The position numbers were made by a program, and so were the translations under genes. Below, piece by piece: positions 35,424 to 44,557 of a stretch of DNA of 64,000 bases (position 1 is its first letter; each line of letters starts with the position of its first letter). This stretch comes from Brevundimonas sp. SGAir0440 (lineage in GTDB: Bacteria > Pseudomonadota > Alphaproteobacteria > Caulobacterales > Caulobacteraceae). The notes below the pieces were generated by a model. The model was not told the DNA's origin and did not search any database. It saw only the letters and a program-made list of their open reading frames with translations. The stretch covers positions 806,001-870,000 of the forward strand of contig NZ_CP039435.1 in the NCBI RefSeq assembly GCF_005484585.1, read 5' to 3'.

Positions 35424-36626
35424 TCAATAGATCTCGAACAATCCCGCAGCCCCCATGCCGCCACCGATGCACATGGTGACGACGCCGTATTTGGCGCCGC
35501 GACGCTTGCCCTCGATCAGGACGTGGCCGGTCATGCGGGCGCCGGACATGCCGTAGGGGTGGCCGATGGAGATGGCGCCGCCCGAGACGTTCAGGCGGTC
35601 GTCGGGAATGCCCAGCGTGTCTTGGCAATACAGAACCTGGGCCGCGAAGGCCTCGTTCAGCTCCCAGATGCCGATGTCGTCCATCGTCAGGCCGTGGCGC
35701 TTCAGCAGTTTGGGCACGGCATAGACCGGGCCGATACCCATTTCGTCCGGCTCGCAGCCGGCGACGGCCATGCCGCGGTAGGCGCCGAGCGGTTGCAGGT
35801 TACGCTTCACCGCCTCGCCGGCCACCATGACGACGCAGGCCGAGGCGCCGTCCGACAGCTGCGAGGCGTTGCCGGCGGTGATGAACTCGCCCGTCTGGAT
35901 CTCCTCACCGCCGCCGAAGACGGGCTTCAGCGCCTTCAGCCCTTCCAGCGTCGTGTCGGGACGGTTGCCCTCGTCCTTGGACAGGGTGACCTCTTTCGAT
36001 GAGGTCTGCCCGGTGGCCTTGTCCATGACCAGCATGGTGGTGGTCATCGGCACGATCTCGGCGTCGAAGCGACCGGCGTCCTGGGCGGCGGCGGTGCGCT
36101 GCTGGGATTTCAGCGCATAGTCGTCCTGGCGGTCGCGGCTGACGCCGTAGCGGCGCGACACCACCTCGGCCGTCTCCAGCATCGACATATAGATGTGGGG
36201 CGACTGCTTCAGCAGCGCCTCGTCCTTCATCCGGTACAGGTTCATATTCTGGTTCTGGACCAGGGAGATGCTTTCCAGCCCGCCGCCGACGGCCATCTTC
36301 TGCTGATCGAAGACGACCTGTTTCGCCGCCGTGGCGATGCCCATCAGGCCCGAGGCGCACTGACGGTCCAGGCTCATGCCGGGAACGGAGGAGGGCAGGC
36401 CGGCGGCGAGCGCGATCTGGCGCGCGACGTTGGTGCCGGTCGAACCCTGCTGCAGGGCCGCGCCCATGATCACGTCCTCGATCTCGGCCGGATCGACGCC
36501 GGCGCGCTGGACTGCGTGCTTGACCGCATGGGCGCCGAGTTGCTGCGCCTGGGTGTCGTTGAAGGCGCCGCGATAGGCGCGCCCGATGGGCGTACGGGCG
36601 GTGGAGACGATGACGGCTTCGCGCAT
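35424..36626 (-). CDS. thiolase (acetyl-CoA C-acyltransferase)
   Basis: 400 aa. The nucleophile Cys90 is in LDRQCASGL, His356 in [11 protein letters not shown] and the second catalytic Cys386 in TMCIGGGMG, so the site is complete. It is closest to degradative 3-ketoacyl-CoA thiolases rather than PhaA, but chain-length use cannot be read. A short-chain dehydrogenase with acyl-CoA-dehydrogenase-like context lies upstream on the same strand. The start ATG 36626 follows CAGGAGGAAA. Four tandem 40-bp units with the repeated stem-loop element lie directly upstream. Confidence 0.9.
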   Translation of the reverse strand: MREAVIVSTARTPIGRAYRGAFNDTQAQQLGAHAVKHAVQRAGVDPAEIEDVIMGAALQQGSTGTNVARQIALAAGLPSSVPGMSLDRQCASGLMGIATAAKQVVFDQQKMAVGGGLESISLVQNQNMNLYRMKDEALLKQSPHIYMSMLETAEVVSRRYGVSRDRQDDYALKSQQRTAAAQDAGRFDAEIVPMTTTMLVMDKATGQTSSKEVTLSKDEGNRPDTTLEGLKALKPVFGGGEEIQTGEFITAGNASQLSDGASACVVMVAGEAVKRNLQPLGAYRGMAVAGCEPDEMGIGPVYAVPKLLKRHGLTMDDIGIWELNEAFAAQVLYCQDTLGIPDDRLNVSGGAISIGHPYGMSGARMTGHVLIEGKRRGAKYGVVTMCIGGGMGAAGLFEIY

Positions 36627-36640
36627 GGGCTTTCCTCCTG

Positions 36641-36800
36641 GGGCTATCGCCCTTCGGGCTACTTGAGCCCATTCTTGTTTGGCCTATTGCGCTTGGCGCT
36701 GCTTGAGGCCGTTCCTGTTTGGCCTATCGCGCTTGGCGCTGCTTGAGGCCGTTCCTGTTTGGCCTACGCGCGTACGCGCTGCTTGAGGCCGGTTTCCTCT
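36641..36800 (-). repeat. four tandem 40-bp units, each with a CAAG stem-loop element
   Basis: Units start at 36641, 36681, 36721 and 36761. Each holds a 30-nt element on the minus strand (36641-36670, 36681-36710, 36721-36750, 36761-36790). In the first three units a 10-nt tail such as AAACAGGAAC separates adjacent elements. Outer stems are GGGCU/AGCCC in the unit next to the gene and GGCCU/AGGCC in the other three. Inner stems change in step (GCCC/GGGC against GCGC/GCGC). The loop strand CAAGYA is constant and the 3' strand is GAU, AAU, GAU and GU. The array ends 14 bp before the thiolase start codon. Confidence 0.85.
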
Positions 36801-36851
36801 GACGCCAAGTTAGGCGCCTCACGTCGCGTCAACGCAAGGCGCCTTATTTGG

Positions 36852-37760
36852 TCAGCCGCCGTGCGCCTTCTGCGCCTTGGTCAGTTCGATCATGCCCTGG
36901 GCGGCGCCCATGTCCGGCACGATCTCGCCCGCGCGGTCCGAGATGGCGTTGAAGCGGGCGGCGACCTGTTCTGGCGCATCGTCGCCGGTGACGAAGTCGC
37001 CTTGGGTCAGAGTGACATAGGCGCGCTCGAACCCGCCGGCGCCGGCGGCCAGGATGGCGCGGCTCGGCGCCTCCTGGCTGACCAGGTAAAGCAGGCCGGG
37101 CGTGACGAGAGCCGGGGCCAGGGCCTCCAGAGGCAGGGCGGCGCCCAGATCCTCGGTCATGCGGGTGTGGGCGGTGGGCGCCAGGCAGTTGACGCGGATG
37201 TCGTTCTTGGCCCCCTCGATCGACAAGGTCTGCATCAGGCCGACCAGCGCCATCTTGGCCGCGCCATAGTTCGACTGGCCGAAGTTGCCGTACAGGCCAG
37301 ACGACGAGGTCGTCATCACGATCCGGCCGTAGTTCTGCCCGCGCATGATTTCCCATACGGCCTTGGTGCAGTTGACAGCGCCCATCAGGTGAACGTCGAC
37401 GACGAAACGGAAGTCCTCGATCTCCATCTTTGCGAAGGTCTTGTCGCGCAGGACGCCGGCGTTGTTCACCAGGATGTCGATCCGGCCCCATTTCGCCATG
37501 GCCTGATCCACCATGGCCTGGACTGCGGCGAAGTCCGTCACCGAGGCCGCATTGGCCATGGCCTCGCCACCGGCCGCCTCGATTTCCGCCACGACCGATT
37601 CCGCCGCTGTCGCCGACCCGCCCGAACCGTCGCGCGCCCCGCCCAGGTCGTTGACGACCACTTTCGCCCCGCGCGCCGCAAGAGCCAGAGCGTGTTCGCG
37701 CCCCAGGCCGCCGCCGGCCCCCGTTACGATCGCCACCTGTGCGTCAAACCGCATCGCCAT
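36852..37760 (-). CDS. short-chain dehydrogenase (3-hydroxyacyl-CoA dehydrogenase-like)
   Basis: 302 aa from ATG 37760, preceded by GGAGACGG; ATG 37754 is an alternative. The Rossmann motif is TGAGGGLGREHAL, then NNAGVL, and the catalytic Tyr and Lys are in SNYGAAKMAL. The glycine motif with REHAL resembles the dehydrogenase domain of peroxisomal multifunctional enzyme type 2, suggesting beta-oxidation together with the thiolase downstream. The long frame further upstream is not used. Confidence 0.85.
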   Translation of the reverse strand: MAMRFDAQVAIVTGAGGGLGREHALALAARGAKVVVNDLGGARDGSGGSATAAESVVAEIEAAGGEAMANAASVTDFAAVQAMVDQAMAKWGRIDILVNNAGVLRDKTFAKMEIEDFRFVVDVHLMGAVNCTKAVWEIMRGQNYGRIVMTTSSSGLYGNFGQSNYGAAKMALVGLMQTLSIEGAKNDIRVNCLAPTAHTRMTEDLGAALPLEALAPALVTPGLLYLVSQEAPSRAILAAGAGGFERAYVTLTQGDFVTGDDAPEQVAARFNAISDRAGEIVPDMGAAQGMIELTKAQKAHGG

Positions 37761-37915
37761 AATCCGTCTCCTTTCGCAAGCGCCCAATGTGTTGAAACGG
37801 CGCCACAGTCGACACAATCGTAGCTCAACCGCGGAACCGTGCGCCAGCCACGCCGTTCGGTCCCGTGAATGCTGTGCTATTGTGCAGCTTCGCGCATTCA
37901 AACAGTGAGGAAGCT

Positions 37916-39070
37916 ATGAAGCTCAAACTTCTCGCCTCTGTCGCCGCAGCTGGGCTGTTCGCAGCCGGAGCCGCATCGGCAGAACCCAATGGTTGGTACG
38001 GGGCGATCGACGCCGGTTATCAATGGATCGACGAGATCAACGCCGAATCGTCGACTACCAATGCCAACTGGAACTACGAAGTGAACGATGGCTGGGCGGC
38101 GTTCGCTCGCCTCGGTTATCGTTTCAACCCCAACTGGCGTGCGGAACTCGAAGGCGGCTATCGCTCGGGCGACGTCGGCACCGTTCGGGCCGTTTCGGGC
38201 ACTCAGGGCGTCTGCAACTTCACCCCTGCGACGGGCGGTTGCTTCTCTCCTGAAGGCGACATCGAATCGATGACCCTGATGGCGAACATCATCTACGACT
38301 TCGGTTACGAAGCTTGGGGTATCCGTCCCTTCGTCGGCCTTGGCGCTGGTGTGAACCACGTCAAGACGGACATAACCGGCAACTTGCGCGCCAACCGCGG
38401 CGCCGTCTTCACCGCGGACGACACCTCGACCAAGTTCGCTGCTCAAGCGATCGCCGGTCTGGCTTGGGCTGTGGGCGACCGCGCCAACATCGACCTGACC
38501 TACCGCTACCTGACGGGCGACGCTAACTTCGCCTCGACGACGGTCGGTACGGGCGTGGGCGCCACGTCGTTCGGCGAATGGGACGGCGACTACGATCAGT
38601 CGCACACCGTGACTCTGGGTCTGCGCTACAGCTTCGGTGCGGAAGACGCGCCGCCGCCGCCGCCTCCCCCGCCCCCGCCGCCCCCGCCGCCTCCTCCGCC
38701 CCCGCCGCCCCCGCCGCCGGTCGCTCAGAAGCCGATGCCTCGCCAGTTCGTGGTCTACTTCGACTGGGATCGCTCGGACCTGACTGCGGAAGCCCGTTCG
38801 GTGGTGACGCAGGCCGCCAACTACGCCAAGTCGGGCGCACCGACGCGCGTCCTGATCGTCGGCTACACCGACACCTCGGGTTCGGCTGCCTATAACCTGG
38901 GTCTGTCCAACCGTCGTTCGCGCACCGTCGCGGACGCGCTGGTCGCCTCGGGCGTCAACGGCGGTGTCATCGCCCTGGACGGCAAGGGCGAGACCAACCT
39001 GGCCAAGCCGACCGCCGACGGTGTGCGCGAACCGCTCAACCGCCGCGCGACCATCGACATCAACTTCTAA
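37916..39070 (+). CDS. OmpA-family outer membrane protein with a 23-proline linker
   Basis: 384 aa from ATG 37916 (GAGGAAGCT upstream). A signal peptide (LLASVAAAGLFAAGAASA) leads to an eight-strand beta-barrel (GWYGAIDAGYQW through LGLRYSF), a run of 23 consecutive prolines, then an OmpA-like peptidoglycan-binding domain (FVVYFDWDRSDLTAEA, GYTDTSGSAAYNLGLSNRRSRTVADAL). It links outer membrane and cell wall. The proline run should need EF-P for translation and may vary in length by slippage of the CCG/CCC repeats. Confidence 0.93.
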   Translation: MKLKLLASVAAAGLFAAGAASAEPNGWYGAIDAGYQWIDEINAESSTTNANWNYEVNDGWAAFARLGYRFNPNWRAELEGGYRSGDVGTVRAVSGTQGVCNFTPATGGCFSPEGDIESMTLMANIIYDFGYEAWGIRPFVGLGAGVNHVKTDITGNLRANRGAVFTADDTSTKFAAQAIAGLAWAVGDRANIDLTYRYLTGDANFASTTVGTGVGATSFGEWDGDYDQSHTVTLGLRYSFGAEDAPPPPPPPPPPPPPPPPPPPPPPPVAQKPMPRQFVVYFDWDRSDLTAEARSVVTQAANYAKSGAPTRVLIVGYTDTSGSAAYNLGLSNRRSRTVADALVASGVNGGVIALDGKGETNLAKPTADGVREPLNRRATIDINF

Positions 39071-39149
39071 GATCCGAAGGCGCGCCGGTGCGGTTCATCC
39101 GGCCCGGCGCTCCCGAGGTCATGAAGTTCGTCGATTTGACAACATCATG

Positions 39150-39180
39150 CCGCCGTCGCCCTTTGGGCGGCGGCGGTTTT
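39150..39180 (+). terminator. rho-independent terminator of the OmpA-family gene
   Basis: A 12-bp stem (39150-39161 with 39165-39176, one G-U pair, loop TTT) is followed by TTTT. It lies about 80 bp past the stop. Confidence 0.85.
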
Positions 39181-39356
39181 GGTGCCGTAAAGCAACGCCA
39201 ACCGTCCTGCGTTTCAAAATCCCCGGGACTTGAGCGATTTCAATTGATCGCGTCCAAACTGCGGGACACAAGCATGGCGATGATCCGTAATCACAGACAT
39301 CTCGGTCGCAGCCGGAGCGCAGCAATGCACGCCTCGGTGGCGGATAGAGGATAGGC

Positions 39357-40721
39357 GTGATGGTGGATTTGCGATCATCCTCCAGACTTCTGTCGGCAAG
39401 ACGTCGGCGCAGATATCGGCTTCGCGGCGATGCGGTGCGTCCCGAGGTCCGTCCGAGATTGCAGGCGTCGCGGCCTTCGCACTCGGCGACGATTTCCGCT
39501 TTCCCGGCCAAAAGAAAGTTCGGTCCGACCGCCTTGGCGGGTCGTCGCTTCCTGATCGTTTCGGCGCCGTTTGGGCGATTCGGTGCGGTGATGGCCTCGG
39601 TTCTTGAGGCGCGGGGCGCCAATGTGAACCGCATGATCTTCAATGCCGGCGACGCGATGAACTGGCGTCGGTCCGGGGGCATTGTGTTCAAGGACACGGC
39701 GAAGGCATGGACCGAAGGGTTGATCGAGTTCGCCTCGGCGTTCACCGACATAATCCTGTTTGGCGAGGCCGGAGAGTACAACCGAGCGGTCCTAGCGGCG
39801 TCCGACCGTTTGCAAGCGCGCGTCTGGGTTTTGGAAAACGGCTATTTCCGTCCCGACTGGATCACGGTCGAGCGAAACGGCGTCAATGGCTCGAGCGCCC
39901 TGCCGCGGTTTAAGGGCGGCTATCCCGAGCCTGCGCCACTGCTGCCTGAACCCTTTACGGTCGGAAAAATCCTGCCGCATCACGTCGCCAACATCAGCGC
40001 CTACCACACGGTGCAGGTGGCGGGAAAAGCCCTGTTCCCGAACTACACGGCGCCTTACGTGTTCTCGCCGCTGGACCAGTGCCTCGGTCACATCCGGCGC
40101 TATTTGAGCCTGGCGTTCAGACGGGCTGAAAACTGTGACGCCGACGTCATAAAGGCCAGGGGCGACTTCTTCATCGCGTGTCTGCAGCGCGAGGGCGACG
40201 CGCAGCTGCTGCGCTATTCGCGCTATTGCGACAACCGCGCCTTCCTCACGGCGGTGATCGCCAGTTTCGCCGCCAAGGCGCTGCCGAAGACGCGTCTGGT
40301 CGTGAAGAACCATCCGCTTGATCCCGGCCTGGTCAATCTGCGCGCCATTACGCTGCGTCTTGCTGAGCGGTATGGCGTCGCCGGCCGTGTCGATTTCATC
40401 GATGGCGGCAACCTTGCGGCCCTGTGCCGCGCCTCGCAAGGCATGGTGGTCAACAACTCCAGCGCCGCCTTGTCGGCGCTGGGTTTCCATACGCCGGTCA
40501 AGGTGCTGGGAGACGCCTTCTTCGATTTCGAGGGATTGACCGATCAGAAGCCGCTGGATGATTTCTGGCGCGCGCCGGAGGCGCCGGATAGCGACCTGTT
40601 CACACGATTCCGTGCGCATGTGATCGCCCAAAGCCAGGTGAACGGCAATTATCATGAGCCGCACGCCATCGTGCCGACGGCCAATGGCATCGCGGACGTT
40701 TTTGAGCGGGCGTTAGCCTAG
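39357..40721 (+). CDS. capsule polysaccharide export protein, KpsS-like
   Basis: About 454 aa. The region from GRRFLIVSAPFGRFGAVMA (about residue 62) matches the Capsule_synth family that includes KpsS, beta-Kdo transferases that start the glycolipid anchor of exported capsule. Later, VVKNHPLDPGLVNL and MVVNNSSAALSALGF fit the donor-binding half. The first 60 residues are Arg-rich and unlike the family, so the true start may lie further in; GTG 39357 and ATG 39360 are the formal choices. No other capsule genes are nearby. Confidence 0.75.
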   Translation: MMVDLRSSSRLLSARRRRRYRLRGDAVRPEVRPRLQASRPSHSATISAFPAKRKFGPTALAGRRFLIVSAPFGRFGAVMASVLEARGANVNRMIFNAGDAMNWRRSGGIVFKDTAKAWTEGLIEFASAFTDIILFGEAGEYNRAVLAASDRLQARVWVLENGYFRPDWITVERNGVNGSSALPRFKGGYPEPAPLLPEPFTVGKILPHHVANISAYHTVQVAGKALFPNYTAPYVFSPLDQCLGHIRRYLSLAFRRAENCDADVIKARGDFFIACLQREGDAQLLRYSRYCDNRAFLTAVIASFAAKALPKTRLVVKNHPLDPGLVNLRAITLRLAERYGVAGRVDFIDGGNLAALCRASQGMVVNNSSAALSALGFHTPVKVLGDAFFDFEGLTDQKPLDDFWRAPEAPDSDLFTRFRAHVIAQSQVNGNYHEPHAIVPTANGIADVFERALA

Positions 40722-40762
40722 CTGACCCCCGTAAGGTGTGGCGCCCAGACCACCCTCTGTCT

Positions 40763-40791
40763 CTGTCATATTGCTGTTACATAACTGTCGC
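40763..40791 (+). promoter_or_regulatory. Pho box (PhoB-binding direct repeats) upstream of a TonB receptor
   Basis: Three 7-bp repeats in strict 11-bp phase: CTGTCAT (40763), CTGTTAC (40774) and CTGTCGC (40785), with A/T-rich spacers ATTG and ATAA. This matches the PhoB-binding consensus (CTGTCAT-N4-CTGTCAT). It ends 99 bp before the receptor start, a usual place for an activator site replacing a -35 box. Confidence 0.7.
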
Positions 40792-40890
40792 CCAAGGTTT
40801 CAACATGCGCCCTAGAGGGGGCTGGATTGCGACAGGCGATGGACGCCTGACGCCAGAGCCATTCGCGCCGTCCATCTGGGGATAGATGTA

Positions 40891-43404
40891 ATGATTACTC
40901 GCAAAAGCCTGATCTGGGCGACCACCGCCCTTGCCGGCTCGCTAGCCTTCGCCGGAACCGCCTCCGCCCAATCGACCGGCACCGAAGCGACCGAAGTCGG
41001 CGAAGTCGTCGTTACCGGGGTTCGCGGACAGCGCACCATTGAGGGTCTTGCAACCGCCGAGACTGTCGCCAAGACACGCAACACCATTGGCCAGGAGTTC
41101 ATCGCGACTCAGTCGGCCGGCCAGACCATTCTTCAGACCCTTAATCTGACGCCGGGCCTCAGCTTCACCAACGCCGATCCGTACGGTTCGTCGGGCGGCA
41201 ACATCCGTCTGCGCGGCTTCGACGGCAACCGCGTGTCGCTGACCTTCGATGGTATCCCGTTGAACGACACCGGCAACTACGCCACCTACACCAACCAGCA
41301 GCTTGATCCCGAACTGATCGAACGCGCCTCGATCAACACCGGTTCGACCGACGTCGATAGCCCGACCGCTTCGGCGACCGGCGGCACGATCAACTACGTC
41401 ACGCGCCGCCCGGCCGCCGATTTTGGCGGCTGGTTGCAAGGTTCGCTGGGCGACTTCAGCTACAATCGCATCATGGGTTTGATCGATACCGGCGCCGTTG
41501 GTCCGTGGGGCACCTCGGCCTGGTTCGCCGCTTCGCACCAGAAGTATGACAAGTTCAAAGGCATCGGCGAGCTTGAAAAAACGCAATACAACGCCCGCAT
41601 TTATCAACCGCTGCGCGACAATGGCGACTTCATTTCGCTGGCGGCTCACTGGAACGAGAACCGCAACAACAACTACAATGGCCCGAACCTGGCCACCGCG
41701 ACCGGCTTCTGCGACGTTGCGCGAACCCAGGTCTGCGTCAGCGACGTTGAAACCAGCCCGTTCGGCTGGGGCGTCGATTTCGATCGCACTTACACCGCGC
41801 CGACGGTTCGTCCTGGCGTAGCAGACGTAGATACCAACGGCGCCAACTACTGGGGTTTGCGCATCAACCCGTCCGACACGGGCAACATCCGCGGTCAGTC
41901 GCGCTTCACCTTGGCTGACGGCCTGATCCTGACGATCGACCCGTCGTTCTCTTACACCCTTGCCAATGGCGGTTCGCAACAAACCGTGCTGGCCGAGAAC
42001 GACCTGTTGCTGCGCGGCACCCGTACGACGGGCGGCGTCGACCTGAATGGCGACGGCGACATTCTGGACCGCGTTCGCGTCATGACGCCGTCAAACACCC
42101 ACACCCAGCGCTACACCCTGAACAGTTCGCTGATCTGGGATCTGAACGACCATCACCGTCTGCGCGCCGCCTATGCGCTGGATTGGGGTCGTCACCGCCA
42201 GACCGGCCTTTACGGCCGCATCGACTTCTCGAACCCGACGAACCCGAGCTTCGTGGACGAGTTCGGCGGCCTGAAGGAAGAGGGCAACCGGGTCGTGAAC
42301 CTGGACGGCTTCGCCCTGCGTTCGCGTGACCGCCTGTCCTATGCCGAACTGAACCAGTTCTCGGTCGAGTACATCGGTCGCTTCTTGGATGAAGCTCTGA
42401 CCGTGAATATCGGCGTCCGCGCGCCGTTCTTCTCGCGTGAACTCAACCAGTTCTGCTACACGCAGAACGCCTCTTCCAACGTGATCTGCACCTCGGAAGT
42501 GCCGGCGACGACCTTGGCCAACGGCAACGTGACCTTCGCCGGTCGTGGAACCACCCAATACGTCGCTCCGTACTCGCGCACCGTGAAGTACGACGACGTC
42601 CTGCCGAACGTCGGCGCCACCTATAAGTTCGGCGGCGCTCAGTCGATCTACGCCAGCTATTCGGAGTCGCTTTCGGCGCCGCGTACGGACAGCCTCTATG
42701 CGGCGACCCGTCTGGCGGACGGCTCGATCGGCAATCCGACCGTGCAGCCGGAGACGTCCAAGAACATCGACTTCGGCTACCGCTACACGGCGGGCACGCT
42801 GATTGCTCAGGCTTCGGGCTTCTTCAACCAGTTCGATAACCGCATCGTCAGCACCTTCGAGCCGGATCTGGATCAGTTCGTCGATCGCAACGTGGGTTCG
42901 GTTGAATCCAAGGGTGTTGAAATCTCGGTGGGTTGGTCGCCGATCCAGGCGCTGAGCCTCTACGGTTCGGCCTCGTTCCTGGATAGCGAACTGCAAGACG
43001 ACTATGTCTATGATCGCGCAGGCAACCGCCTTCAGACCAAGGGCAAGAAGCAGGTTGAAACTCCCGACCAGATGTACTCGCTGCGTGCGTCTTACCAGTT
43101 CAACGACATCTTCTCGGCCGGCATCCAAGGTAAATACACCGGAGAGCGTTGGGTCACCGATGTCAATGACCTGAAGGTCGACGCCTACACCGTGGTCGAT
43201 CTGGACGCCCGTTTCGACTTTGCCCCGCTGGGCTTCGAAGGCACCTATCTGCAGTTCAACGTCACCAACCTGTTCGATGAGCAGTACTACAGCACCCTTG
43301 GAACCCGCGCGTCGGGCACCCCTGGCCAACTGGGTTATAGCCGCTCGTTCGCCGGCGTCGGCGCGCCGCGCACCATGATGGCGACCCTGCGCTACGCCTT
43401 CTAA
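40891..43404 (+). CDS. TonB-dependent receptor
   Basis: 837-aa outer membrane transporter. After a signal peptide (LIWATTALAGSLAFAGTASA) comes a TonB-box-like segment EVVVTGVRGQ, then the plug domain (NIRLRGFDGNRVSLTFDGIPLNDTGNY, TASATGGTINYVTRRP) and a 22-strand barrel ending in ATLRYAF, with the usual terminal aromatic. Two Cys pairs sit in extracellular loops (FCDVARTQVCV, QFCYTQNASSNVICT). The upstream Pho box suggests use under phosphate starvation, so a phosphate-containing ligand is a reasonable guess. The sequence alone does not show the substrate. Confidence 0.92.
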   Translation: MITRKSLIWATTALAGSLAFAGTASAQSTGTEATEVGEVVVTGVRGQRTIEGLATAETVAKTRNTIGQEFIATQSAGQTILQTLNLTPGLSFTNADPYGSSGGNIRLRGFDGNRVSLTFDGIPLNDTGNYATYTNQQLDPELIERASINTGSTDVDSPTASATGGTINYVTRRPAADFGGWLQGSLGDFSYNRIMGLIDTGAVGPWGTSAWFAASHQKYDKFKGIGELEKTQYNARIYQPLRDNGDFISLAAHWNENRNNNYNGPNLATATGFCDVARTQVCVSDVETSPFGWGVDFDRTYTAPTVRPGVADVDTNGANYWGLRINPSDTGNIRGQSRFTLADGLILTIDPSFSYTLANGGSQQTVLAENDLLLRGTRTTGGVDLNGDGDILDRVRVMTPSNTHTQRYTLNSSLIWDLNDHHRLRAAYALDWGRHRQTGLYGRIDFSNPTNPSFVDEFGGLKEEGNRVVNLDGFALRSRDRLSYAELNQFSVEYIGRFLDEALTVNIGVRAPFFSRELNQFCYTQNASSNVICTSEVPATTLANGNVTFAGRGTTQYVAPYSRTVKYDDVLPNVGATYKFGGAQSIYASYSESLSAPRTDSLYAATRLADGSIGNPTVQPETSKNIDFGYRYTAGTLIAQASGFFNQFDNRIVSTFEPDLDQFVDRNVGSVESKGVEISVGWSPIQALSLYGSASFLDSELQDDYVYDRAGNRLQTKGKKQVETPDQMYSLRASYQFNDIFSAGIQGKYTGERWVTDVNDLKVDAYTVVDLDARFDFAPLGFEGTYLQFNVTNLFDEQYYSTLGTRASGTPGQLGYSRSFAGVGAPRTMMATLRYAF

Positions 43405-43429
43405 GGCTTAAGCCAGACTGAAACGACGA

Positions 43430-43460
43430 AGGGCGGTCCGTTCGCGGGCCGCCCTTTTTC
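43430..43460 (+). terminator. rho-independent terminator of the TonB receptor gene
   Basis: An 11-bp stem (43430-43440 with 43445-43455, one G-T pair) with a TTCG tetraloop is followed by a T-run (43455-43459), 26 bp after the stop. Confidence 0.9.
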
Positions 43461-43537
43461 GTGGCTGACGTTGAAGTCGGGGGCGCTTGGGGCCATATGG
43501 CGCGGCTCCCAGTTCGGCCCTTCTTGAGGACGCCCGC

Positions 43538-44557
43538 ATGACCGATCCGACTGCTGCCGCCATCCCCGCAGAATGGGCGCCGCACCGCGCCATGTGGGTG
43601 GGTTGGCCCAGCCATGCGGAATATTGGTTCGAGGCGCTGGAACAGGCGCAGGACGAGGTCGAGGGTCTGGTGCGGGCCCTGGCCGGACCGGGGCGCGAGC
43701 AGGTCAAGCTATTGGTCGGCAAGGCCGAGGTACTGGCCGACGCCCAGGCGCGTTTTGCGGGTGTGGCCAATGTCGAGGTCGTGGCCGGCGAGTTCGGCGA
43801 CGTGTGGCTGCGCGACACCGGGCCGATCTTCGGCGCGGGATCCAGGACGGCCGCCGCGTTCAAGTTCAACGGCTGGGGCGGAAAATATGACATGCCGGGC
43901 GACGACCTGGTCGCCGGCCAGATCGGCCGACATGCGGGCGTGGACCTGACCTGGAACGACTTTGTCATGGAGGGCGGGTCGCTGGATCACGACGGGGAGG
44001 GGAGCGTTCTGACCACGCGCCAGTGCCTGCTGAACCCGAACCGCAATCCGGCGTGGAACCAGGATGAAGCCGTCGCGGCGGCGGCGCTGGAAAAGGCGGT
44101 CGGCGCCAAGGTGGTGGTGTGGCTTGGCGACGGTTTGCTGAACGACCACACCGACGGGCACGTCGATAATCTGGCGCGGTTTGTCGCGCCGGGCGTGGTG
44201 GCCTGCCCGGTCGCCTGGGGCACGAACGACGTCAACGCCGACGTCTATGACGCGACGGCGCGCGATCTGGCCGCCGTGACCGATGCGGCGGGGCGTCGGC
44301 TGAAGGTCGTGCGCATCCCGTCGCCGGGCCTGGTGCTGGACGAGGACGAGCGCCCGATCCCGGCCAGCCACATGAACTTCCTGATCGCCAACGGCGCCGT
44401 GATCGTTCCCACCTATGGCGATGCGCGCGCCGCCGACATGGCCTGTCAGGCGTTGAAGGACGCCTTCCCCGATCGTGAGATCATCCCGCTGCCGTCCAAC
44501 GCCATCCTGACCGGCGGCGGCTCGTTCCACTGCATCTCCCAGCAGGAGCCCGCATGA
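43538..44557 (+). CDS. aguA: agmatine deiminase
   Basis: Agmatine to N-carbamoylputrescine, cytoplasmic. 339 aa from ATG 43538. The guanidine-modifying fold shows WVGWPSHAEYW, GDVWLRDTGPIF, MEGGSLDHDGEGS, NDHTDGHVDNLARF (catalytic His) and the nucleophile Cys in GGGSFHCIS near the C-terminus. Its last codons overlap aguB (ATGA), so the two enzymes of putrescine synthesis are coupled. Confidence 0.95.
   Translation: MTDPTAAAIPAEWAPHRAMWVGWPSHAEYWFEALEQAQDEVEGLVRALAGPGREQVKLLVGKAEVLADAQARFAGVANVEVVAGEFGDVWLRDTGPIFGAGSRTAAAFKFNGWGGKYDMPGDDLVAGQIGRHAGVDLTWNDFVMEGGSLDHDGEGSVLTTRQCLLNPNRNPAWNQDEAVAAAALEKAVGAKVVVWLGDGLLNDHTDGHVDNLARFVAPGVVACPVAWGTNDVNADVYDATARDLAAVTDAAGRRLKVVRIPSPGLVLDEDERPIPASHMNFLIANGAVIVPTYGDARAADMACQALKDAFPDREIIPLPSNAILTGGGSFHCISQQEPA

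Noticed and set aside
36641..36800. The regular 40-bp repeats as a possible CRISPR array.
   Set aside because: The whole unit repeats, there are no unique spacers, and no cas genes are nearby.
39222..39250. ACTTGAGC before the KpsS-like gene as an element copy.
   Set aside because: Only the CAAG-side string is present; no pairing partner follows or precedes.
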